Positions 1-7,169 of a stretch of DNA of 12,892 bases are shown in pieces. This DNA is from an uncultured Rhizobiaceae group bacterium. GTDB taxonomy: Bacteria > Pseudomonadota > Alphaproteobacteria > Rhizobiales > Rhizobiaceae. A model generated the notes under the pieces. It did no database searches, was not told the DNA's origin, and saw nothing but the letters and a program-made list of their open reading frames with translations. Position 1 is the first letter of the stretch. Each line of letters opens with the position of its first letter. The stretch spans positions 1 to 12,892 of the forward strand of contig CALDZZ010000184.1 of assembly GCA_937944075.1 (NCBI GenBank), in the 5' to 3' direction. A program made the position numbers and the translations under genes.

Positions 1-9
1 GTTTTCAGC

Positions 10-2169
10 ATGGCGAACAAACCAACGACGAGAGACTGGCTTGATCTGGCATCGAAAGAAATGCGCGGTGGCAATCCTGATGATCTGACCTGGCACACAC
101 CTGAAGGCATTGCCGTCAAACCGCTTTATACGCAAGAAGATTTGGAGAGCGTTGAACACCTCGACACCCTGCCTGGCTTTGAGCCTTTCCTGCGTGGTCC
201 AAAAGCCACCATGTATGCTGGCCGTCCGTGGACCATTCGCCAATATGCTGGGTTTTCGACAGCAGAAGAATCCAATGCCTTTTATCGCAAAAACCTGGCT
301 GCTGGCCAAAAAGGTCTCTCCGTTGCCTTTGATCTGGCAACCCACCGTGGATATGATTCAGACCACCCGCGCGTCATCGGCGACGTTGGCAAGGCTGGCG
401 TTGCGATTGACTCAGTCGAAGACATGAAAATCCTGTTCGACGGCATTCCGCTGGATCAAATGTCCGTCTCCATGACGATGAACGGCGCGGTTATTCCAAT
501 TCTTGCAAGTTTCATCGTGGCCGGTGAAGAGCAAGGCGTCACGCGCGACAAACTTTCGGGCACTATTCAGAACGATATTCTCAAAGAGTTCATGGTGCGC
601 AATACCTACATTTACCCGCCCGAGCCTTCCATGCGCATCGTCGCGGATATAATCGAATATACGGCCAAGGAAATGCCCAAATATAATTCAATTTCCATCT
701 CCGGCTACCACATGCAAGAGGCAGGCGCGAACCTTGTGCAAGAGCTTGCCTATACGCTGGCAGACGGGCGCGAATATGTGCGGGCGGCGCTTTCCAAGGG
801 CATGGACGTGGACGCTTTTGCAGGCCGTTTGTCTTTCTTCTTTTGCATCGGCATGAACTTCTTCATGGAAGCAGCCAAACTTCGCGCGGCACGTTTGCTA
901 TGGTCGAAAATGATGGCCGAGTTTGAACCCAAAAACCCGAAAAGCCTGATGCTTCGAACCCACTGCCAGACGTCTGGTGTTTCGCTACAGGAACAAGACC
1001 CATATAACAACGTTGTACGTACCGCCTTTGAAGCCATGTCCGCAGTATTGGGCGGTACGCAGTCGCTACATACCAATTCCTTTGATGAGGCAATTGCACT
1101 GCCAACAGAAACCTCTGCCCGCATTGCGCGCAATACGCAACTTATCCTGCAACATGAAACAGGCGTTACCAATGTGGTCGATCCACTGGCGGGTTCATAT
1201 TACGTTGAAAGCCTCACGCAAAATCTGGTCGATGAAGCCTGGAAACTGATTGAAGAAGTTGAAGCCGCTGGCGGCATGACCAAGGCGGTTGAAGCAGGAC
1301 TTCCCAAAGCACGCATCGAGGAATCTTCCGCCGCCAAACAGGCACGCATCGATAGAGGTGAGGAAGTCATCGTTGGTGTCAACAAATACAAGCTCGACCA
1401 GCAAGACGACATCGACATTCTGGAAATCGACAATACAAAAGTGCGTAAGGCACAAATCGCAAGACTGGGGCGCACGCGCAAAAACCGCGATCAATCAGCA
1501 TGTGATGCGGCCTTGGCAAAACTCACAGAAGTGGCAAACACAGGCAAAGGCAATATTCTGGAGCAAGCCGTGGAAGCTGCACGCCACCGTGCCACCGTCG
1601 GCGAAATTTCAGATGCCATGGAAACCGCCTGGGGTCGCCATGAAGCAGTGGTTCATACCATCTCAGATGTCTATGGTGCAGGTTTTGACGGCAATGAGGT
1701 TTACGAAAAACTGCAATCAGATATTGCATCCATGGAGACAACCCTTGGCCGTAAACCACGCATCATGGTTGTTAAAATGGGGCAAGACGGTCACGACCGA
1801 GGCGCGAAAGTCATCGCAACTGCCTTTGAAGATATCGGCTTTGATGTGGTCGTTGGACCGCTCTTCCAAACACCAGAGGAAGCCGCAGACATGGCGGTGA
1901 GCGAAGACGTGGATGTCGTTGGCATTTCCTCTCACGCAGCAGGTCACAAGACACTCGCCCCCATGTTACTCGAAGAACTTGCAAAACGAAACGCCGCAGA
2001 TAAAATCGTCATCTGCGGCGGGGTCATCCCTGCACAGGATTATGAATTCCTGAAAGAGGCAGGTGTCACAGAAATCTATGGTCCAGGAACAAACATTCTG
2101 GAATCGGCAGGAAGCCTGTTGGGGCATATCAAGGAAAAATTCAGAGGCAAGAATTACGCGGCTGAATAA
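10..2169 (+). CDS. scpA: Methylmalonyl-CoA mutase, single-chain form
   Basis: This enzyme interconverts (R)-methylmalonyl-CoA and succinyl-CoA using adenosylcobalamin, in propionate and odd-chain or branched-chain carbon metabolism, in the cytoplasm. The 719 residues hold both expected parts. The N-terminal substrate-binding barrel (about 40-560) carries the family string RQYAGFSTAEESNAFYR. Y79, R197 and H234 fall where the substrate-contacting Tyr89, Arg207 and His244 sit in the Propionibacterium large chain. The C-terminal B12 domain (about 583-715) has the base-off motif D593-G-H595-D-R-G598, with H595 as the expected cobalt ligand, then G638-I-S-S and G670-G671. All key residues are present, so it should be active, probably as a homodimer because no small-subunit gene is seen here. 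The ATG is the natural family start, but only nine bases precede it, so its ribosome binding site cannot be judged. The permease gene follows after 60 bases on the same strand. Confidence 0.97.
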   Translation: MANKPTTRDWLDLASKEMRGGNPDDLTWHTPEGIAVKPLYTQEDLESVEHLDTLPGFEPFLRGPKATMYAGRPWTIRQYAGFSTAEESNAFYRKNLAAGQKGLSVAFDLATHRGYDSDHPRVIGDVGKAGVAIDSVEDMKILFDGIPLDQMSVSMTMNGAVIPILASFIVAGEEQGVTRDKLSGTIQNDILKEFMVRNTYIYPPEPSMRIVADIIEYTAKEMPKYNSISISGYHMQEAGANLVQELAYTLADGREYVRAALSKGMDVDAFAGRLSFFFCIGMNFFMEAAKLRAARLLWSKMMAEFEPKNPKSLMLRTHCQTSGVSLQEQDPYNNVVRTAFEAMSAVLGGTQSLHTNSFDEAIALPTETSARIARNTQLILQHETGVTNVVDPLAGSYYVESLTQNLVDEAWKLIEEVEAAGGMTKAVEAGLPKARIEESSAAKQARIDRGEEVIVGVNKYKLDQQDDIDILEIDNTKVRKAQIARLGRTRKNRDQSACDAALAKLTEVANTGKGNILEQAVEAARHRATVGEISDAMETAWGRHEAVVHTISDVYGAGFDGNEVYEKLQSDIASMETTLGRKPRIMVVKMGQDGHDRGAKVIATAFEDIGFDVVVGPLFQTPEEAADMAVSEDVDVVGISSHAAGHKTLAPMLLEELAKRNAADKIVICGGVIPAQDYEFLKEAGVTEIYGPGTNILESAGSLLGHIKEKFRGKNYAAE

Positions 2170-2217
2170 AACCGGGCGGGCACTATATACCAGACATATG
2201 CAGTTCTATGGTAAGTC

Positions 2218-2223
2218 AGGAAA
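2218..2223 (+). promoter_or_regulatory. Shine-Dalgarno site of the SLC13-type permease
   Basis: AGGAAA lies six bases before a TTG codon at 2230. It supports TTG as the true start, since no ATG or GTG in a good position precedes the conserved N-terminus. Confidence 0.6.
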
Positions 2224-2229
2224 CCTGTT

Positions 2230-4008
2230 TTGTCCGATTATACAATCGTTTTCAGCATCCTTTTTGCAACCCTGATTTTATTTGCAACCGGCAAACTGCG
2301 CTATGATTATATTGCCATTCTGGCCTTGCTTGCCAGTGTATTTCTTGGCGTCGTTCCAGCCAATGATGCCTTTTCAGGATTTTCACATCCCGCAGTGATA
2401 ACGGTGGCCGCTGTATTGGTAATTACCAAAGCCCTGCAAAACTCGGGCGTCGTTACCTTTCTGGCTCAGCTTTTGTCGACCACGAGAACATCAGAACAAA
2501 AACATATAATTGCAAACAGTATTCTGGTCGCCTTTCTGTCAAGCATCATGAACAATGTTGGTGCCTTGGCACTTATGCTGCCCGTCGCCTTGCAAAACGC
2601 TACAAAAGAAGGCCACACGCCATCAAGGTTGTTAATGCCATTGTCCTTTGCCTCACTTTTGGGCGGACTGGTAACGCTGATCGGAACTCCGACAAACATT
2701 GTCATTTCCAGCTACCGGGAAGAATTCACCGGCACACCCTTTAGCATGTTTGATTTTACACCAGTCGGCATTGTGATTGCTGCATTTGGCCTTGTTTACA
2801 TCAGCCTTGTGGGATGGCGCTTATTACCCGAACGCATCTCAACAAAGGCTGGAAAATCACGACTGTCCCAGGTTCGCGAGTTCACCACAGAGGTGAAAGT
2901 GCCTGATAACTCTCCTCTCTCCGGCCTCAGCATCAGGCAACTTGAACAGGACTATGAAAATGAACTGACGGTAATGGCGCTTTTGCGCAACAAAAGACAG
3001 AGGCTTGCACCTGATGGAAACGAAAAAATACTGTCAGGTGATATTCTGGTACTTGAAGGGGATCCCGGCATTCTGGAAGCCCTGATCAATGATACACAGC
3101 TCAGCCCTTATGAAAACAAGGATGGCGAGACACCGGTTGTTATCAATGACAATGTCCGCATTGCGGAAATGATTGTCCTGCCCAATTCATCCATAGAAAG
3201 CCAATCCGTTCGCGCGATGCGCATCCATGATCGCTACGGTGTCAATCTGCTCGCATTGTCGAGAAAGGGACGGGAACCTCAAACAAGACTGGCCAACACA
3301 CGATTTAAAACAGGCGACATATTACTTCTTCAAGGCTCTGTTGCAGCTCTCGATCAGGTCAGCATTTCACTTGGGCTGTTGGGTCTGTCAGAAAAGCCGG
3401 CGGAAGAACGTGCATCGCGCCAAAAAATGCTTTTTTCAATTCTGATTTTTGGCGTAGCAATATTGCTTGCAGCAAGTGGTGTCCTTTCAGTGCCTATTGC
3501 CTTTGTGTCTGCCGTGGCTGCGTTGATAGCAACAAAAAGCATTCATGCCCGTGATGTTTACAGAAGCATAGACTGGTCCATCATCGTATTACTTGGCTCC
3601 CTAATACCCGTGGGGACAGCCCTGCAAACCAGCGGAGGGACCGACCTGATTGCCAGGGCTTTGATAGATATAACAACAGACATGCCCTTGTGGGCAATCA
3701 CGGCATGCCTTTTGGTGAGTTCAATGTGGCTGTCTGATATCATACCCAATACCCCTGTAGCGGTTTTGATGGCACCAATCGGGGCCACAATTGCAGCACA
3801 ACTCGGGATTTCATCTGACCCGTTTTTAATGGCTGTGGCGATCGGTTGCGCGACGCCATTTCTCACACCCATCGGTCATCAATCCAATACGCTGGTCATG
3901 AGCCCCGGCGGCTACCGCTTTACAGATTATGCAAGAATGGGGCTGGGACTTGAACTCGTTATCATCATAACAGCAGTGCCTGCAATCATGTGGATTTGGC
4001 CTGCCTAG
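2230..4008 (+). CDS. SLC13 family permease with two RCK_C (TrkA_C) domains
   Basis: A 592-residue inner-membrane transporter of the DASS/SLC13 superfamily, whose members carry dicarboxylates, sulfate or related anions, usually with sodium. The substrate cannot be read from sequence. The first membrane half (about 1-195) has S105-I-M-N-N109 and the anion-site motif G152-T-P-T-N156. A soluble insert follows, with two RCK_C/TrkA_C-like domains (about 211-297 and 311-378), each ending in a 'GDILxLxG' strand. The second membrane half (about 400-592) has S502-D-I-I-P-N507-T and the paired motif G549-H-Q-S-N553-T. The inverted-repeat architecture is complete, so the gene looks intact. It starts with TTG behind a good Shine-Dalgarno site. 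It may be read through from scpA (60-base gap) because I see no convincing terminator between them. RCK_C domains usually bind small ligands and gate transport, so control by a cytoplasmic ligand is an inference. Confidence 0.92.
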   Translation: MSDYTIVFSILFATLILFATGKLRYDYIAILALLASVFLGVVPANDAFSGFSHPAVITVAAVLVITKALQNSGVVTFLAQLLSTTRTSEQKHIIANSILVAFLSSIMNNVGALALMLPVALQNATKEGHTPSRLLMPLSFASLLGGLVTLIGTPTNIVISSYREEFTGTPFSMFDFTPVGIVIAAFGLVYISLVGWRLLPERISTKAGKSRLSQVREFTTEVKVPDNSPLSGLSIRQLEQDYENELTVMALLRNKRQRLAPDGNEKILSGDILVLEGDPGILEALINDTQLSPYENKDGETPVVINDNVRIAEMIVLPNSSIESQSVRAMRIHDRYGVNLLALSRKGREPQTRLANTRFKTGDILLLQGSVAALDQVSISLGLLGLSEKPAEERASRQKMLFSILIFGVAILLAASGVLSVPIAFVSAVAALIATKSIHARDVYRSIDWSIIVLLGSLIPVGTALQTSGGTDLIARALIDITTDMPLWAITACLLVSSMWLSDIIPNTPVAVLMAPIGATIAAQLGISSDPFLMAVAIGCATPFLTPIGHQSNTLVMSPGGYRFTDYARMGLGLELVIIITAVPAIMWIWPA

Positions 4009-4017
4009 ACAAAACAG

Positions 4018-4536
4018 TCAATCGACAAGATGAGCGAACTCTATAACCACACGCTCGTAAATCTCGCGTTTAAAGGCCACGATTAGATCGGGCATTTCAC
4101 AGAGATCTTTCCATTCCCATTTATCAAATTCCTGGTCTGATCCGTCTGGTGGGTGAGTAATGTTGATTTCCTCTTCGCTGCCTTCAAAACGAAAAGCATA
4201 CCACTTTTGTGTTTGGCCACGATATTTGCCACGCAGGCCAATGCCGATAAGCTCATCCGGCAAATCATAATTGAGCCATTCATCAATCTCGCCAAGCAAA
4301 CTGGCACTGGTGATACCTGTCTCTTCCCATAATTCACGTTTGGCAGCAGGGAGCGGGTCTTCCCCCTTGTCGATACCACCTTGGGGCATTTGCCAAAGAT
4401 AGGCGTCCTTGCCGAAGGTTTCCGTGTTGGGCATCCTGCGCCCTGCCCAGACCTTGCCCTCAGCATTTAACAAGACAATGCCAACACAAGGACGGTAGGG
4501 AAGGTCTTCAGCTCTGACCTTTTTCTTCTTGCTCAC
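4018..4536 (-). CDS. rppH: RNA pyrophosphohydrolase (Nudix family)
   Basis: It removes pyrophosphate from 5'-triphosphorylated RNA, opening messages to 5'-end-dependent decay, and also cleaves dinucleoside polyphosphates in related enzymes. The 172-residue protein is one Nudix domain. The N-terminal 'YRPCVGIV' is typical of RppH, and 'LWQMPQGG' leads into a perfect Nudix box from G53 to I75 (G53, E59, R67-E68, E71-E72, G74), including the glutamates that bind magnesium. Later blocks 'YRGQTQKW' and 'FKREIYERVV' match the alphaproteobacterial RppH pattern. The start is GTG and overlaps the TGA of the upstream deacetylase gene by four bases (GTGA). AAGGAC lies about ten bases upstream inside that gene, so translation is probably coupled. 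The 3' end converges on the permease gene with nine bases between. Confidence 0.93.
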   Translation of the reverse strand: MSKKKKVRAEDLPYRPCVGIVLLNAEGKVWAGRRMPNTETFGKDAYLWQMPQGGIDKGEDPLPAAKRELWEETGITSASLLGEIDEWLNYDLPDELIGIGLRGKYRGQTQKWYAFRFEGSEEEINITHPPDGSDQEFDKWEWKDLCEMPDLIVAFKREIYERVVIEFAHLVD

Positions 4537-5735
4537 CGCTGTGGGTCCTTGACGATTGCCGATACCGGAGTGAGTTCAATTCCGTTTTTCTTGGCCTGTT
4601 CCGTGAATTGGGCGACCAGATCAATTGTGTCAGGAAAGGCATTTCCCACCCCGATCGCAAAACCGGTACGTTTTGCCTGCTCGGCAAGCTTGCGCAGTTT
4701 TTCAGCGATTGAAGAGCGCGAGCGAATATTGTCCAGCAAAATTGTACCGCGGGCATAAGGAACCAACTCCTTGATCGCCACACCCTGTGCAAGTGAATTC
4801 TTGACTGACCCGTCTTCAACAAACAAAAGTCCGCGCTTGGAAATTTCTGCAAAAATCGGGGCAAGGCTTGCTGGCTGGGCCAAAAGCTTGTTGCCAAGAT
4901 AGTTCATGATGCCAACGTAGTTTGTAATCCGGCTCATGGACCAATGCAGATTGGCAATGTTTTCCTGAAGATTTGCATCCGCTTTTAGAGTGTGCGCACC
5001 AGGGTTGTTTTGAGGATAGTCGAGCGGTTCCATCGGCACTTGCAGCAACAACTCATGTCCCTTCTTGCGGGCATCCTGCATCCATCGCTTGAGACTGTTG
5101 CCATAGGGGGCGAATGCAAGTGTAACGCTTGGATGAAGTTTCTGAAGCGCTTGCTGGGTACTGGTCTGACTGATGCCTACGCCACCAATAATGATTACCA
5201 CCCGAGCAACACCAAAATTGCCTTCGGTATCTGGTTGGCGCGAATAGACATCCATTGCCCGAAGCCCATCTCTGGCACGCTTTGGTATTATGCCGGTTGC
5301 ACCGCGTTCAGAAAGCTCCGGATCCGGCAAATGCGCAAGTGCCTGTTCCTGCCGTCTGATTTGTTGCGGGTTTACAGGCGGTTGAATAACCGGCGTCAGG
5401 GGCTTGAGCGGTTGCAATTGTTCAAGCGGCTTTAACTGCTGAAAATCACCACCTTCAGGATCAAGCGTATGTTGCCTGCTTGGAACCCTGTCGAGAGGCT
5501 CCTCATCAATGTCTTCTTCGGGTTCAATCTCGACCGGCTTGACGGGCGCCTGGGCAATTTCCTGAGGTCTTTCAAACAATCGCGAAATTGCACCAAAGCC
5601 ATCATAAAACTGAAAAACCGGCAAGGCGATGAGCAGGACAATCGCAGCACCTATGAGAAATAAGCGAGATTGTTTTGGAGGCTCTTTTTGGGAATAGCCC
5701 TTGAGCGGCTTGTTAAAATCGTTTTCCGGTTCCAT
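4533..5735 (-). CDS. Divergent polysaccharide deacetylase family protein (YibQ-like), membrane-anchored
   Basis: A 400-residue protein of the PF04748 family, related to E. coli YibQ; its function is not established. A basic N-terminus is followed by one membrane segment (about 24-44), a proline- and glutamate-rich linker (about 58-150, with 'LKPL' twice at 101-113), and the deacetylase-like domain (about 176-395), which is therefore predicted to be periplasmic. The domain has recognisable family blocks: 'VTLAFAPYG', 'GHELLLQVPMEP', 'DYPQNNPG', 'NYVGIMNYLG' and 'RGLLFVEDGS'. In typical members the first strand ends in Asp-Asp, and here it reads I183-G184-G185-V-G. The late 'GHP' motif reads G364-N365-A. 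The usual metal site therefore looks absent and the protein may be a non-catalytic relative. The ATG at 5735 has a weakly placed AGGTGA 12 bases upstream. It lies 96 bases after ctpA and overlaps rppH by four bases. Confidence 0.88.
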   Translation of the reverse strand: MEPENDFNKPLKGYSQKEPPKQSRLFLIGAAIVLLIALPVFQFYDGFGAISRLFERPQEIAQAPVKPVEIEPEEDIDEEPLDRVPSRQHTLDPEGGDFQQLKPLEQLQPLKPLTPVIQPPVNPQQIRRQEQALAHLPDPELSERGATGIIPKRARDGLRAMDVYSRQPDTEGNFGVARVVIIIGGVGISQTSTQQALQKLHPSVTLAFAPYGNSLKRWMQDARKKGHELLLQVPMEPLDYPQNNPGAHTLKADANLQENIANLHWSMSRITNYVGIMNYLGNKLLAQPASLAPIFAEISKRGLLFVEDGSVKNSLAQGVAIKELVPYARGTILLDNIRSRSSIAEKLRKLAEQAKRTGFAIGVGNAFPDTIDLVAQFTEQAKKNGIELTPVSAIVKDPQR

Positions 5736-5784
5736 AAGCTTGTATAATCACCTGCAATTTTAATTTCTGGAATACAGAATCAAA

Positions 5785-5809
5785 CAAGGGAGAGCATAGC
5801 CCTCCCTTG
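5785..5809 (-). terminator. Strong hairpin after ctpA, candidate terminator or attenuator
   Basis: On the minus strand, 22 bases after the ctpA stop codon, CAAGGGAGGGC and GCTCTCCCTTG can pair over eleven positions (one G-U wobble) around a three-base TAT loop. The eight outer pairs are perfect. The next bases are TTTGATTCTG, a short and broken T tract, so termination may be only partial. It lies in the longest gap of the minus-strand run and could separate the deacetylase-rppH pair from the genes upstream, or protect the ctpA mRNA 3' end. In the plus direction the stem is followed by CATAAAA, so only the minus orientation makes sense. Confidence 0.5.
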
Positions 5810-5831
5810 CATAAAACCAAAGTGGTAAAAA

Positions 5832-7169
5832 TCAGTTCTGTGTCTGTACAGCTTTTTCAGGATCCGGCGGGAATGCCGCATGCTGTTTGACACCACGAAT
5901 AAGATCCTTGGCATAATTCAACTGAATATCATCTTCCGGATTTGGTGGAACATATGCAATTGAACCAGAACCTTCATCATCCTCCTCGTTACCAACAATG
6001 TGGCCACGAAGATTGGATTCACCTCTTGCCTCCACACGGCCCTTGAGCTCATCCGGCAACGGTTGAACAACCTTGATATCAGGCTCGATGCCTTTGCCCT
6101 GAATGGAGCGGTCAGACGGTGTGTAATAAAGGGCCGTGGTTAGGCGAAGTGCACCATTGGCACCCAATGGGATAATTGTCTGAACAGAGCCTTTGCCAAA
6201 AGAGCGTGTTCCCAAAATGGTAGCGCGCTTATGGTCTTGCAGGGCGCCGGCAACAATCTCAGATGCAGAAGCTGAGCCACCATTCATCAGAACGATGACC
6301 GGCTTGCCACCTGTCAGATCACCTGGCCTTGCAGCATGACGTCTTGTTTCATCCGGATTTCTGCCACGTGTTGATACAATCAGGCCACGATCAAGGAATG
6401 TGTCAGAAACACTAACAGCCTGATCCAGCAAACCGCCCGGGTTCAGGCGAAGATCAATGACATAACCCTTGAGCTTTTCATCACCCACTTCTTCACGAAT
6501 GCTGTTGATTGCCTTTTCCAGACCATCAAAAGTCTGTTCGTTGAATGCATTGATATCGACAAAACCGATATCGCCATCTTCAACACGGTACCGCACAGAG
6601 CGTACGGTAATCACGTCACGGATGATCGTGATTTCAATCGGCTTGTCAGCACCCTCACGGGCGATTGTCAAAACGATGGGCGTATTTACTTCACCGCGCA
6701 TCTTTTCAACGGCTTCCGAGAGGCTTACACCACGGATACTTTCGCCATCAATTTTTGTAATAAAGTCACCGGCCAAAACGCCTGCTTTCGCTGCTGGTGT
6801 TTCATCAATCGGGGAGACAACCTTAACAAGTTCATTTTCCATGGTGACTTCAATACCAAGACCGCCAAACTTGCCGCTTGTATTCACACGCATGTCCGAA
6901 AACGCCTTGGCGTTCAGGTAGCTTGAATGCGGATCAAGAGAAGTCAGCATACCGTTGATTGCACTTTCAATCAGGGCTTCTTCTTCAGGCTCTGTCACAT
7001 AGGAAGAACGGACACGCTCAAAGATATCACCGAAGATGCTGAGTTGACGATAAGTACCAACGCCTGCTGCTTGAGCCGTTGCGGAATGGTTGAACCCGCC
7101 ACTGACTGTTATTGCGGCCATTGCACCGATTGCTGCACCTGTCAGCAGAAGACCAAATTTACGAACCAT
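5832..7169 (-). CDS. ctpA: Carboxy-terminal processing protease, S41 family
   Basis: A periplasmic Ser/Lys protease that cleaves substrates near their C-termini and in other bacteria controls peptidoglycan hydrolases. With the start at 7169 it has 445 residues. It shows an N-terminal signal segment (basic MVRK, hydrophobic stretch to about 35), a helical region with 'SLDPHSSYL' (78-85), a PDZ domain (about 102-172) with 'GLGIEV', and the S41 core (about 190-385). The active site is intact: S301 is the middle serine of SASASEI and K326 lies in SFGKGSVQ, 25 residues apart as in characterised CtpA enzymes. The frame is open from 7229, which would add 20 hydrophilic residues ahead of the signal peptide. 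I chose 7169 because AAGGAAAG lies eight bases before it and because it gives a normal signal peptide. Its start overlaps the EnvC-like gene by 11 bases, implying coupled translation. The C-terminal tail has an acidic stretch. Confidence 0.95.
   Translation of the reverse strand: MVRKFGLLLTGAAIGAMAAITVSGGFNHSATAQAAGVGTYRQLSIFGDIFERVRSSYVTEPEEEALIESAINGMLTSLDPHSSYLNAKAFSDMRVNTSGKFGGLGIEVTMENELVKVVSPIDETPAAKAGVLAGDFITKIDGESIRGVSLSEAVEKMRGEVNTPIVLTIAREGADKPIEITIIRDVITVRSVRYRVEDGDIGFVDINAFNEQTFDGLEKAINSIREEVGDEKLKGYVIDLRLNPGGLLDQAVSVSDTFLDRGLIVSTRGRNPDETRRHAARPGDLTGGKPVIVLMNGGSASASEIVAGALQDHKRATILGTRSFGKGSVQTIIPLGANGALRLTTALYYTPSDRSIQGKGIEPDIKVVQPLPDELKGRVEARGESNLRGHIVGNEEDDEGSGSIAYVPPNPEDDIQLNYAKDLIRGVKQHAAFPPDPEKAVQTQN

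Noticed and set aside
750..1172. Antisense open frame (140 codons) within scpA
   Set aside because: A shadow of the coding strand with no domain and no plausible ribosome site; the mutase frame is clearly the real one.
1289..1900. Long open frame (203 codons) inside scpA in another frame of the same strand
   Set aside because: Its composition is that of an out-of-frame reading of the mutase, it matches no family I know, and it lies wholly inside an intact conserved gene.
2162..2189. Possible promoter for the permease: CTGAAT and TATATA with a 16-base spacer
   Set aside because: The -35 element matches the consensus at only three positions and overlaps the scpA stop, so chance is a good explanation.
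1..2258. Eleven-base exact repeat GTTTTCAGCAT at 1-11 and 2248-2258
   Set aside because: One copy spans the scpA start and the other codes for VFSI inside the permease. Length and context fit coincidence.
4508..4897. Open frame of 129 codons overlapping the deacetylase gene in another frame
   Set aside because: It overlaps conserved family blocks of the deacetylase and has no recognisable features of its own.
5736..5784. Possible promoter before the deacetylase gene (TTGATT ... TAAAAT, or TTATAC near the ATG)
   Set aside because: Spacing is 15 bases for the first pair, and the second lacks a -35 element and would give a leaderless message. Neither is convincing by eye.
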